A stretch of DNA of 64,000 nucleotides from Sorex araneus. Taxonomy: Eukaryota; Chordata; Mammalia; Eulipotyphla; Soricidae. A program made the position numbers and the translations under genes. The notes under the pieces were generated by a model. The model saw only the letters and a list, made by a program, of their open reading frames with translations, was not told the origin of the DNA and made no database searches. This document shows, one piece after another, positions 20,541 through 31,314 of this stretch (position 1 is its first letter; every line of letters starts with the position of its first letter). Location of the stretch: assembly GCF_027595985.1 (NCBI RefSeq), contig NC_073304.1, forward strand, positions 44,699,637 through 44,763,636. The letters are read 5' to 3'.

Positions 20541-20725
20541 TCTGGAGCAGAGAGATAGTACTGGAGGTAAGAAGCTTGTGTTTCATGTGGCCTACCTAGT
20601 TTAACCCTCAGAACTACCATGTTGTATGGTCCCCTGAACACTACCAGAAATCACTCCTGAGCACAGAGCCAGGAATAGACCCTGAGCACTGCTGATATGG
20701 CCCAATCGTCTACCCCAAAGAAAAA
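20541..20725 (+). mobile_element. SINE type P
   Basis: CTCTGGAGCAGAGAGATAGTAC head, TATGGTCCCCTGAACACTACC, GAGCACTGCTGATATGGCCC. Confidence 0.85.
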
Positions 20726-22860
20726 TGCAATACCTCTGACTGTTCCAGTTGTTTTAAAAAAATCAGTTCTTGCCCCCCCCCAAAAAAAATCACGATTCAT
20801 CACACCTGCGACATTCCTTGTTCCCTTGGTAATTTATTGCTTATTTATACAGGACATCTCAGCAGATGTTACATCTGGTTATCCCACAGGTTTGGAGATT
20901 TAGTTTATTTTTAGCTGGGAAGGCAGGCTAAAATTTCATGTCTTGGATAAGCTGACAGGGCTACAATTTTTATCCTGAACTTTGCTACATTTAGGATTTT
21001 TTTTTTCTGGAAACTTTAAGATTGACCTGATAAGGGAAAAAAAAAATGAAAGCTATTCAAAAGAGGAAGAGAAAGAAGATAGGAGAAAAGAAACATCATC
21101 CTACATTAATTTTTTAAAAAAGCAGCAGCAGCAGTTTGGGATCCCTTCAGATTAACTAATAACCCCAGATCTGATACAGTGATTATCTGATACAGTGATA
21201 GTGATACACTGATACTTCTGATACATGCAATGATCTGTTTAGACAGCTTGTCCTGCACACTAAGCAGAATCATGACAAACGTCTGCCACCTCAAAAGGTA
21301 GCCCAGTTTCCTAATCAGAGTTTTCTGAATTTAACTTTACAGCTGGTTCTCTGATCATACAGCAAGCAAAATACTAAGTAACTAAGTAACCTGCATAATG
21401 CCCACCTATAGGGTTTTCAGAGTTACAGACCATGAGCCTTCTTCTCTTTTAACTTCATTACTGTAAAACAAAATGAGCAATGGTAAGAAACACATCTATA
21501 AGTTAAAATGTAATATCATTTACTACCAAAATACAGGATGACCTAAAACCTCTAGACATACAACCACGTACACACACACATGTGCGTGCATGCACATGCC
21601 ATTGTCAAAGGCAATATTTGATAAATCATGTGTTTAAACTAAACAAGTCCAAAACAAAGAAGCCAGAGATGAAAAGACTAGGCAAACAGGAACCCTACTT
21701 ACTCCTGAGGGAAGTGATTATATGATAGAAGTGTTTTAAAGAACAATTTGGCAATACCTAATAAAAAAAAGTATACAGGAAAAAAATAAATAAAAGTATG
21801 CAGGATTTATAATGCAACAGCTTCACTTTTTAGACAATAATTCTAGAAAAATTCTCAATTGTGTCCCCTAGAAAATTTGTTGTATACTGTGTTGTTTTTG
21901 CCAGAGGAAAGAAAAGGATAATCTAAGTGTTCAATAATTATTTTTTAAGAAAAGTAAGTCTACAAAGGGGAATACTGTTCCATAGTTAAAATGAAGAAGC
22001 TCAGTCTACATCTATCAATGTAATTTTCAAATTCTGGCTGAACAACCATGATGAATTGCATTATTACATGTACAAAATAGTGTGACTATGTTTTTAAGTG
22101 CATAGGATATGTATTTTTAAAAAAACATATCAATAAAACTATTAAACGAAAGAAGTGTTTCGGTTAAGTATCAAAATAAGAATTGACTTCCTTGCTTAGG
22201 CTAGGCTTAATTTATGTACTTTCAAAATTATGTAAACAGGTCAAGTTTCAGAACAGCAAGAGTATAGAGAGCTTTTAAATATTTGTTTTGTTTTAAAAAA
22301 AAAAACAAAGGGTCTAGTTTTATTTTGTGTGTGTATGCATTTGGAGAAAACGCTTAGGACAAACATAGGTGAGGGGAGTGGGCTAATGAGATCCTCTGGT
22401 GGAAAAAAATTACACTGCTGGGGGTGGTGTGGAGGGGGTAGGGGCATAGAAGACATCAGAAGGATTAGTGCCATAGTCTCAGGAAAGATTTTGGGAAGAA
22501 AAACAATGAGAGATTACTGAAGGAGAGGACCTAAAAGTGGGCGACAGGAGGGACAAGGGGATTGGAAATGGATCTGGGTGGAGGCAGAAGACCCTTCTGG
22601 TTATCGGAGGGAGGCTAGGGGTCTCGGAATGCCCATTTACAAAAAAATCCGCTATTCGTAGAAGATGTGGCTCATCAGTAGAAAGCAAGCCCTAAATGTG
22701 TGAGGACTAGAGTTGAACCTCAGACACCATGAAAACAAACCCCCCAAATCACAATTAAATTATTTTCCATACTATGAACATCTGCTAAACAATCCACAGC
22801 AAAACCCAAATTCCCTTAGCTATAGACAGATAAGTAAATAACTTACATAGAAAGAAACCT
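20726..22860. other. Longest repeat-poor stretch, 2.1 kb
   Basis: No lineage-specific SINE or L1 recognised across 2.1 kb, against roughly one per 500 bp elsewhere. It contains only a GATACAGTGATA-type short repeat near 21175-21225 and a homopurine GA tract near 21055-21090. No exon supported. Confidence 0.6.
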
Positions 22861-23050
22861 CTGGGAAGATAGTTCAAAGGGCTGGAGTACATACCTTGCA
22901 TGCAGTCCCCAGTTTGCTCACTGTGGTCCCCACCACCGGGTGAAGTCTAGTAGCCCAAGTCTAGTCAGACCCACAATGCTTGGCCAAGTATCTCTTGGAG
23001 TGACCTCCAGGTCCCCTGCACATTGCAAACAAAATAAAGTGAAACAAAAA
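22861..23050 (+). mobile_element. SINE, old divergent variant
   Basis: AAGATAGTTCAAAGGGCTGG, TACCTTGCATGCAGTCCCC, then an unusual body (GTCAGACCCACAATGCTTGG) ending in an A-rich tail. Confidence 0.55.
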
Positions 23051-23156
23051 GCAAGAAACCCTTGGAAAATAACTAGAGGAAAATGTTAATAGGAATTAAA
23101 TTACAAGAGTGACAAAGCAATGTTAACAGGCGTGCAGTCATAGAGGAACCCATTCA

Positions 23157-23342
23157 GGGGCGAGAGCAATAGCACAAAGGGTAGGGCGTTTGCATTGCAT
23201 GCGGCCGACTTGGGTTCGATTCCAGCATCCCATATAGTCCCCTGAGCACTGCCAAGAGTAATTCCTGAGTGCAGAGCCAGGAGTAACCTCTGTGCATCTC
23301 TAGGTACGACCCCAAAAAATAAAAAAAAAAAAAAGAAAGAAA
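23157..23342 (+). mobile_element. SINE type P, well preserved
   Basis: GGGGCGAGAGCAATAGCAC head, GGTTCGATTCC, poly(A) with GAAA repeats. Flank GAACCCATTCA / GAAACCATTCA at 23146-23156 and 23343-23353. Confidence 0.94.
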
Positions 23343-23353
23343 GAAACCATTCA

Positions 23354-23866
23354 AAACATGTCATTACACAAAAATTTCATATCCTGATTTTCTTCATTTA
23401 TTTATTTTTACAGTGTGAGGTTTCTAACCTAGGGCCTCACACATGAAAAGTATATTCTCTATTACTTAGCCACATCACCAGCATCCATATTCTGATTTCT
23501 TTGATGCAGAATATTCTAGTACTCTCTTAAATTAAATTAAAGATACTTAGTTTCCCTACCAATATACATAACAGTATATTTAGTCATGAAATTTAAATTT
23601 CACATAACAAATATGTATTAACAATGAATATTACTACTCTATTGGAAACTAGTTATTGTCCAAAGAAATTATCAGTATTCTAATTCCTATCTGACACATT
23701 AACCACATATATTTCTCAACTCTTGTGGGTTTTCTTTTTCTCTTTTCCTTTCATTCTTTTTCAGTACTTCTTTTTCAGTGATTAAACCTAAGGTCCTACA
23801 TCTATGAGACTGATGTTCTACTTTGAAAACACACCCTAGTGGTTTTCTTTTTCTTCTTTGTTTTCT
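23354..23866. other. Mostly unique; weak repeat remnants
   Basis: 23420-23480 and 23760-23835 contain phrases like CCTAGGGCCTCACACATG and CACATCACCAGC seen in old rodent/insectivore tRNA-SINEs, too decayed to call. No exon. Confidence 0.4.
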
Positions 23867-23882
23867 CTTGTGCCAATGTTTT

Positions 23883-24078
23883 TTGTTTGTTTGTTTGTTT
23901 TTGTTTTTTGCTTTTTGGGTCACACCCGGCGATGCACAGGGGTTACTCCTGGCTTTGCACTCAGGAATTACTCCTGGCGGTGCTAGGGGACCATATGGGA
24001 TATTGGGAATCGAACCCAAGCCCTGGTTGGCTGTGTGCAAGGAAAATGCCCTACCCACTGTGCTTTTGCTCCAGCCCC
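23883..24078 (-). mobile_element. SINE type P, well preserved
   Basis: Antisense copy with a (TTTG)n start. Target repeat CTTGTG(C/G)CAATGTTTT at 23867-23882 and 24079-24094. Confidence 0.95.
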
Positions 24079-24303
24079 CTTGTGGCAATGTTTTATATCT
24101 ATAATTTGAGTTTTGAGGTTTGCCAAAGAAGTTTATTCCTTTATTTTTTCATTCATCTTCATATTTCTTGCTTAATTTCTTTAAAGCTTCACCAATAATG
24201 TTCTTTAATGATTTCATAATTTAAAATTATTCAATTCCTTATTATTCAATACCTCCCCATCTGGAATTCTCTCCTATGAAGTTAGTAAGAACTTATTCAA
24301 GTT

Positions 24304-24475
24304 AGGGCTGGAGAGAAAATACAGTGGGTAGAGTGTTTGTATTGCACTTAGCCAACCGGGTTTATTCCCAATATGCCAAATGGTCCCCCAAATACTGCCA
24401 GGAGTGATTTCTGAGTGAAGATCCAGGAGTAACCCTAAGCATTACCTGGTGTAGCCCAAAACAAAAAAACAGACA
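24304..24475 (+). mobile_element. SINE type P
   Basis: GGGCTGGAGAGAAAATACAGTG head; tail GGTGTAGCCCAAAACAAAAAAAC. Confidence 0.87.
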
Positions 24476-24715
24476 AATTAAAGATGCTCACACTTGAAAA
24501 TGTGGGTGGTGGGGAGTGATAGATGGGAGTGGGGGTGGAAATGTAAATATTGTGCATTAACAGGTATACTTACTTTTTTCAGTTTTTAAAAATAATTTTT
24601 AAAAGCTTATGCCATTCCTCTCTCCCATCATAAAGAGCAGGAAATATAGAAATCCTTTTAAAATACTAATAAAAGATTGAACAGAAACTGACATCTAAAA
24701 AACATGTTATTTTAA

Positions 24716-26048
24716 ACCCTCCACGATATTGAAGATAAAGGTATCTTCAAAGATGACATGCAACTGGCCAACCAAGTGGAAACAGAGATCAACAAATGGG
24801 ACTACATTAAACTAAAAAGCTTCTGCACCGCAAAAGATACAGTGACCAAAATACAAAGACTATCTACAGAATGGGAAAGGATATTTACACAATACCCATC
24901 AGATAAGGGGTTGATATCAATGGTATATAAAGCACTGGTTGAACTCTACAAGAAGAAAACATCCAACCCCATCAAAAAATGGGGCGAAGAAATGAACAGA
25001 AACTTTCCCAAGGAAGAGATACGAATGGCCAAAAGGCACATGAAAAAGTGCTCTACAACACTAATCATCAGAGAGATGCAGATCAAAACAACCATGAGAT
25101 ACCACCTCACACCACAGAGACTAGCACACATCCAAAAGAACAAAAGCAACCACTGTTGGAGAGGGTGTGGGGAGAAAGGGACCCTTCTACACTGCTGGTG
25201 GGAATGCCGACTAGTTCAGCCCTTTTGGAAAACAATATGGACGATTCTCAAAAAACTAGAGGTTGAGCTTCCATTTGACCCAGCAATACTACTGCTGGGA
25301 ATATATCCCAGAGAAGCAAAAAAGTATAGTCGAAATGACATCTGCACTTATATGTTCATCGCAGCACTGTTCACAATAGCCAGAATCTGGAAAAAATCCG
25401 AGTGTCCTAGAACAGATGACTGGTTGAAGAAACTTTGGTACATCTATACAATGGAATACTATGCAGCTGTTAGAAAAAAATGAGGTCATGAAGTTTGCAT
25501 ATAAGTGGATCAGCATGGAAAGTATCATGCTAAGTGAAATGAGTCAGAAAGAGAGAGACAGACATAGAAAGATAGCACTCATCTGTGGAACATAGAATAA
25601 TAGACTAGGAGACTAACACCCAAGAATAGTAGAAATAAGTGCCAGGAGGTTGACTCCAGGGCTGGAGGCTGGTCTCTCATTCTGGGAAACTCAGAGAAGG
25701 GAACACCAAGTAAAATGTGGTCGGAGGTCATGCGGGGGAAGGGTGACGCATGCTGAATGTGGACTAGAGACTGAACACAATGGCCACTCAACACCTTTAT
25801 TGCAAACCACAACACCTAATCAGAGAGAGAGAACAAAAGGGAATACCCTGACATAGTGGCAGTGTGGGGTGGGGGGAGACGGGACTGGGGAGGGTGGGAG
25901 GGATGCTGGGTTTACTGGTGGTGGAGAATGGGCACTGGTGAAGGGATGGGTTCTCGAACTTTGTATGGGGGAAACATGAGCACAAAAATGTATAAATCTG
26001 TAACTGTACCCTCACGGTGATTCACTAATTAAAAAAATTTTTTTAAAT
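24716..26048 (+). mobile_element. L1 LINE, 5'-truncated, 3' end of ORF2 plus 3' UTR
   Basis: A 20-bp perfect target repeat (T, six A, CATGTTATTTTAA) at 24696-24715 and 26049-26068 bounds the element exactly. An uninterrupted frame at 24758-25483 encodes the ORF2 C-terminus: KAKDT-type linker, [37 protein letters not shown], the Cys-containing [19 protein letters not shown] block, then [16 protein letters not shown] just before the stop. The 3' UTR follows with GTGGTGGAGAATGGGCACTG and ends CACGGTGATTCACTAATTAAAAA. No RT or endonuclease domain remains, so it cannot move itself. The lack of stops over about 240 codons suggests a fairly young insertion. Confidence 0.96.
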
Positions 26049-26068
26049 TAAAAAACATGTTATTTTAA

Positions 26069-26478
26069 TAAGAACTTTAAAATAGCTTAAATAATAATAG
26101 AAATAGCATGATTGAATTGAAAATATCAAATATGTATGAAACAATAAATTATGTAACAATGAGTTACAAGATTTTCTTTTGAGAAAGATGTGGTTTTCAA
26201 TAACTGTTAAATTTAATATTTAACTACATCTTGAGAGACATGTAGATGAGCTTACTGCAAGAATTTTTAAGGTACTATTCATTACACAAAACCTTATTAA
26301 AATGATGGCAGAAATCAAAATTTTAAAAAGAGTCACATAATTTTGCCAAAGCATAGTTTCTTCCAGGTTTTGTCTATATGCATAACTTTTAAATAGTTGT
26401 AATCTGTGAACTCTGTAGTTATGTTTTCAGAAATGATTTGGGGGGTGTGTGCTTAAATTTTAAGAGGGCTTTCATTGG
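26069..26478. other. Unique non-coding stretch
   Basis: Very AT-rich. Nothing recognised. Confidence 0.5.
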
Positions 26479-26645
26479 TTTTGTTTTTGAGTTACACATT
26501 GTGGTCCTCAGAGGTTACTCCTGGCTCTGCACTAGAAATTATTCCTGGCAGTACTTCAGGGGACCATATGGAACGCTGGGGATGGAACCTGGGTCAGTCA
26601 CATGCAAGGCAAGCATCCTACCTGCTGTAATATTGATCCAGCCCC
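26479..26645 (-). mobile_element. SINE type P
   Basis: Antisense: GTTTTTGAGTTACACATTGTGG to ATATTGATCCAGCCCC. Confidence 0.87.
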
Positions 26646-26826
26646 AAATTTTACAAAGTTTTTAAAAAAGTGTTTTCAGTTATATTTTATGAGTTCACGA
26701 TACCATAAAAATTTTGGTACTTTATGTAAACATATAATAAAACATTAATTATAATTTATTGCATTTTTGCTGTTTTCCCAAATTTGTGGGTCTTAGGTCT
26801 GTCACTGAAGACTCATCAATAGCTTT

Positions 26827-27818
26827 TTTATTTTATTGAATCACCATAATAGTTATATTATGGTGATACCACCATAATAACCACCATAATAGTGGAAAGT
26901 TGCAAAGTTCTCAGGCTTATGTCTCAGTTATACAATGCTCGAACACCTGTCCCTTCACCAGTGCCCATATTCTGCCACCAAAAACCCCAGTATATTTCCC
27001 ACCCCCCACCCCCCACCCCCCACCTCTGCCTGCATAGCTCATAAATTTCACTTCATTTTCTCTTTACCTTGATTACATTCCATATTTCAACACAAAACTC
27101 ACTATTGTTGTTGGGGTTTCCCCCAAAAAAAAACAGCCCTACTGACAAGGAAGCATTTGATAATTAGTTTTCTATTGCTGCGAATGAAGAGATATGAAGA
27201 GATATGGAAGTTTAGGATTTCTGTATTTTAGTATTTTAGTAACTAAGTCCAGGGAGAGTTATGTTAGAAATTGCATCATTTCCCTTTCTGGCGCAGCATG
27301 GGGCAATGGCTTAGTTCACAGTCTAGAGACATGGCTGCAAACAGTTGCTGGGACCAAAAGTAGTCTAGCTGTCCTCCAGATCGTGGTCAATCAGCAGCAG
27401 AGCAGCCGCACAAAAGTGTGGCCACTCGGGTCAAATCTTGGTGGAGCGTGTGCCGGTATTGCCCCTGGTCGGAGACTACCCACGTGTCATGCTGTTTTAA
27501 GTTCATAAGTCTTTTTTTTTTCTTTTTCCTGTGCCACCAAGTTTGTACCTGCTTAATAGTCCTTAAAATATGGCGGACGCCACGCCGCTTCTCCCTGAAA
27601 AGGGAAAAAAAAAACTAGAAAGAAGGATCTTTCCCCTCCTTGGCTGGCGTGGGGCTATGGCTTAGTTCACAGTCTAGAGACATGGCTGCAAGCAGTTGCT
27701 GGGACCAAAAGTAGTCTAGCTGGCCTCTGGATCATGGTCGATCAGTAGCAGAGCACGTGGGCAGTCTCAGGCCAGGGGCGATACCAGCGCATGCTCTGCC
27801 GAGATTCAACCCAAGTGG
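26827..27818 (-). mobile_element. ORF-less L1-tailed element with tandem 351-bp 5' module
   Basis: Antisense element bounded by TCATCAAT(A/G)GCTTT at 26813-26826 and 27819-27832. The left (3') end is the L1 3' terminus (ATTGAATCACCATAATAG, CACCAGTGCCCATATTCTGC). The right (5') half holds a GC-rich module present 1.4 times with a 351-bp period; TTAGTTCACAGTCTAGAGAC recurs at 27311 and 27662. No retroviral or LINE coding frame is present. Being complete at a target repeat, its 5' end is real rather than random truncation inside L1. Confidence 0.82.
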
Positions 27819-27885
27819 TCATCAATGGCTTTCAATGGTTGCAGGAAGAACACAGTAATTAGTGGATAAGAAAAAAAAACATTTT

Positions 27886-28085
27886 GAAGGGTAAGGGATA
27901 GTACAGGAGGTAAGGAAGGTAAGGCAGCAAGCTGCCTTGCAGGTGGGTGGGCCCACTTACATCCCAGCACCACGTATGGTCCCCTAAGCTCTGCCAGAGG
28001 TCACTCCTGATCATACAACTCCTGAGCACTGCTCTGTATGCCCCCAAGCCATAGCACCCACCACAGCACCCCCAGCAAAAAAAAA
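27886..28085 (+). mobile_element. SINE type P, old
   Basis: GAAGGGTAAGGGATAGTACAG head with a duplicated GGTAAGG, and CACGTATGGTCCCCTAAGC. The end is rich in CACCCCC and A. Confidence 0.78.
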
Positions 28086-28207
28086 GTTTCTACTTTTTAA
28101 AAAATTTCAAATGGCCATTTGTCGTTGTGTGTATATTAGAAGGAGAGGGATGGAGTAGTTGCTTGTCCAAAGCAATAACTCAGACTGTGTGAGTTAAAAG
28201 AAACCTG

Positions 28208-28385
28208 ACTGGGCCCAGAGAAATTGTATATTGGTTAGGATACTTGTTTTTTCTCTCTTCCCACCAAGTTTGATCTCTGGAACAACATGTGGTCCTCCAA
28301 ACCTGCTACCCCAACCCCAAAAGTGATCTCTGAGCACAGAGCTAGGAGTACAGACTGAATACTGCTGGGTAGAGCCCAGAACCCA
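28208..28385 (+). mobile_element. SINE type P, old
   Basis: GGGCCCAGAGAAATTGTATATTGG head, AACATGTGGTCCTCC, GCTGGGTAGAGCCCAG. Confidence 0.75.
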
Positions 28386-28389
28386 TGTC

Positions 28390-28540
28390 CTAGCACTGTA
28401 GCACTGTAGCACTGTCATCCTGTTGTTCATCGATTTGCTCGACCAGGCACCAGTGACATTTCCATTATGAGACTTGTTGTTACTGTTTTTGGTATATCAA
28501 ATACGCCATGGGTAGCTTGCCAGGCTCTGCCATGTCCTAA
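28390..28540 (-). mobile_element. SINE type R, 5'-truncated
   Basis: Antisense type R end: repeated GTAGCACT units, CATCCTGTTGTTCATCGATT, CACCAGTGACATTTCCATTATG, through GGCTCTGCCATG. The head is missing. Confidence 0.85.
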
Positions 28541-28800
28541 AAAATTAAAAAATAAAAAGAGCAATCTTACCACCTTTAAACAAACAAAACTAAGGGTGAA
28601 ATATCTGTTAGGTATATTTTCCATAAAGACTCTACTGTTTGGAATTGAGCCAATAACATAATAACATTACATTTTGTGATGTTTAGTATTTTGGCTAGCA
28701 GTATCTGTATCTTTCCATTTCTCAGTATTTTCATTTTTTAAATGATTTTTGTTGTTGTGATGAAACAAAGTTTCTATTGATATATTTTGATGCTGTATCA

Positions 28801-29498
28801 CTGTCATCCTGTTGTTCATTGATTTACTCAAGTGGTCGCCAGTAACGTCTCCTTTCGTCCCAGCCCTGAGATTTTAGCAGTCTCTCCTTACTCATATTTC
28901 CCAATGACTGGAGGCTCTTTCGGGGTCAGGGGAATGAGACATGTTGTTGTTGCTGTATTTGGCATATCAAAAATGCCACCGGGAGCTTGCCAGGCTCTGC
29001 CGTGCCAGCAGGATACTCTCAGTAGCTTGCTGGGCTCTCCTTTTATGATGATGTGTTGCACGGCCACCTTGTGGCCACACAGTCCAGCAATATGTTCACT
29101 TATGCGTGAGGCTTGGCCAGAGCATGTGCAAAGCGGCTTGGAGAATGGCAGCGGTTGGGTAGTGGAGGTTGGCTGCCAGGGCGGGGTACTTTGGGGTGGG
29201 AAGGGCTCTCACCTGTCCCCCTCTGGGGCACCCCAAGTAAAAACAGCCAGGTACAGAGTCCGGTGGCATGGTTATGGGGGCTTCATTTTATGCTCCCTTC
29301 TGGAAAAAGCAGTTGTGAGTTCTGCACGGTGGCTGATGAGGAGATTATCTGGCACCGGCAGGAGGTGGCTTATGGGTGTGACCCCTGGGTTGCTAGAGAT
29401 TGGGGGAAGCAGGCAGAGGATCTCTGCTCCTGGTCCCGTTGAGCCCAGAGTCCAAGATCACAAAGTTCCCCATTACCTGGGTTCTGTGGGACTAATCA
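28801..29498 (-). mobile_element. Long RTE-tailed element with non-tRNA 5' half
   Basis: Antisense. The left end is a type R 3' tail with an extra ~70-bp segment (28853-28935). The right part (29041-29498) is a GC-rich sequence unrelated to the tRNA head. ATTTTGATGCT occurs at both outer edges (about 28789 and 29499), suggesting one unit of about 700 bp. No coding function recognised despite a long open frame (28832-29533). Confidence 0.68.
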
Positions 29499-29561
29499 TT
29501 TTGATGCTATTATTACTATTTTCTATAATTTAAGTACCATTTATTAAAAAAAACTATTAGT

Positions 29562-29738
29562 TGGGGACTGGAGAGACACATCGGGGGTAGAGCTTCTGCC
29601 TTGAATCAGGCCATCCTGCCTGAGCTCAATCTTTGGTACCACATATGGTCCCCGGAACCCTACCAGAAGTAATTCCTGAGTGTAGACCCAGGGGTAACCC
29701 TTGAGCACTGCCATATGTATCCAAAAACAACAACGACA
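29562..29738 (+). mobile_element. SINE type P
   Basis: GGGGACTGGAGAGACACATCG head through CACATATGGTCCCCGGAACCC to CCAAAAACAACAACG. Confidence 0.86.
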
Positions 29739-29749
29739 ATGTATTAATT

Positions 29750-29852
29750 GCCAGAGAAATAGTAAAGGAGTTCAGGCATTTGCCTTGTAACTGCTTCCAT
29801 TTCATTTTAACAACACATATGGTTCACCAGCACACAGCAAGGACCCAAAACA
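29750..29852 (+). mobile_element. SINE fragment
   Basis: GCCAGAGAAATAGTAAAGG and GCATTTGCCTTGTAACTGC, with a truncated body. Confidence 0.55.
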
Positions 29853-29976
29853 TGGAAATTAGTTGTCAAATTAATTTACATCATTGTCTTATAAGTCTGT
29901 AAGGAAGATAACATTGTTGTTGAATTGAACCTCAGGAAGATCTAAGTCTCTTGTGCAAGATTATCTGTGGCTTTTA

Positions 29977-30138
29977 TTTATTTTTTTTAATTCTTTTATT
30001 GATTCACCATGTGGAAAGTTACAAAGCTTTCAGATTTAAGTCTCAGTTATACAATGCTCAAACACCCATCCCTTCACCAGTGCACATATTCCATCACCAA
30101 GAATCACGATATACCTCCCCCCTTCCCCCCACCTCCCA
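29977..30138 (-). mobile_element. L1-type 3' tail insertion, very short
   Basis: Only the terminal ~160 bp of the L1/L1-tailed family, antisense. Perfect target repeat ATCTGTGGCTTTTA at 29963-29976 and 30139-30152. Confidence 0.93.
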
Positions 30139-30152
30139 ATCTGTGGCTTTTA

Positions 30153-30625
30153 ATCTATGGATTTAAAAAGTCATGTTAGTGTTGGAGTTAGTCTCGGGAG
30201 TGGAAGGCCACTCTTGCCACCCCTCTCTTGTGTTATCATAGTAGTTCACTAAACCAAGCTTTGGTTTACCTGAACTCTGCAGCGATAAGGTCATATAAAA
30301 TAAGTCCATTTGAGCCATGAAAAGTTTATCAGCCCTATAAAGGAATAGCATCGTCACAATACAGAAAAACAGATTTCTAAGAGGAACAATCTGTAATTTC
30401 TTCATCTTTAACTCCAGTGGAGAATTTGTAGCCCCTTTACTCTCCTTTCAGCTTTAACTTTTCTGGGAAATTTGTTTAATTGTCTCTGGTCTGCCACCCA
30501 AACCCCTTGTGCCCACTCTACCAGGTATTCCTTCCAGGGAACCCAGGAATATTTTTGCCAGAGGCAAACTCTGTTAACAATCATCCTTAAGTGGTTACAA
30601 TCTATTGATGACTATATCAAGGCCT
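30153..30625. other. Unique non-coding stretch
   Basis: No repeat or exon recognised. Confidence 0.5.
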
Positions 30626-30629
30626 TTAG

Positions 30630-30745
30630 GGAGGGAATTTCCTGTAACTCTCACAACCACCTTATGATGTAGGTGTGGATATTGTTCAGATCAGTGAAGC
30701 TTGAGGACAGAAATTGAGCAGCTCCAGGACTTGAACCCAGATTGA
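30630..30745 (-). mobile_element. MIR, antisense
   Basis: AACTCTCACAACCACCTTATGA, GTGTGGATATTGTTCAGATC and CCAGGACTTGAACCCAG follow the reverse MIR consensus. Confidence 0.7.
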
Positions 30746-30757
30746 TTGAAAATTGTT

Positions 30758-31006
30758 TCACTGTCATCATCATTGTCATCACTGTCATCCCATTGCTCAT
30801 CCGTTTCCTCAAGCGGGCACCAGTAACGTCTCCATTGTGAGGCTTGTTGTTACTGTTTTAGGCATATCGAATATACCACAGGTAGCTTGCCAGGCTCTGC
30901 CATGTGGGAAAGATACTCTCGGTAGCTTGCTAGGCTCTCCGAGAGGGGCCGAGGTCGGCTGCATGCAAGGCAAATGCCCTACCCACTGTGCTATCGCTCC
31001 AGGCCC
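30758..31006 (-). mobile_element. SINE type R, full length
   Basis: Antisense: TCATC/CACTGTCATC repeat end, CACCAGTAACGTCTCCATTG, body, then head to CTATCGCTCCAGGCCC. The 3' repeat differs from other copies (CATCATCATTGTCATCAC). Confidence 0.92.
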
Positions 31007-31314
31007 AAAACTGTCTACCTTTACTATTATTCATTATTGTTCAATCCATAACGAATATCCTTGCTCTTTTCTTGGTAATCTAATTGCATGATTTCAAGAC
31101 TCCATTTCAACATATCTACAGATAAAGTCTTATGGATGAAGACCACAGGACTGTACTTGCAGCTAAATAAAGTTTGTTTTTTTATTTACTTTGTGTTGCA
31201 AAAGACAGCATAAAAAACTCATCAGGGAAGACAGGGTGTGTGGGCACGCAAGGGTTTAGGTTGTGCTGAGTGATCTCAGGAGAAGCAGGACAGAGCTCAG
31301 GATTGGTGTTGTTG

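Noticed and set aside
28832..29533. 233-residue open frame
   Set aside because: It starts inside an RTE-type tail and crosses into a GC-rich module. No recognisable domain. Open by composition, so treated as part of a mobile element.
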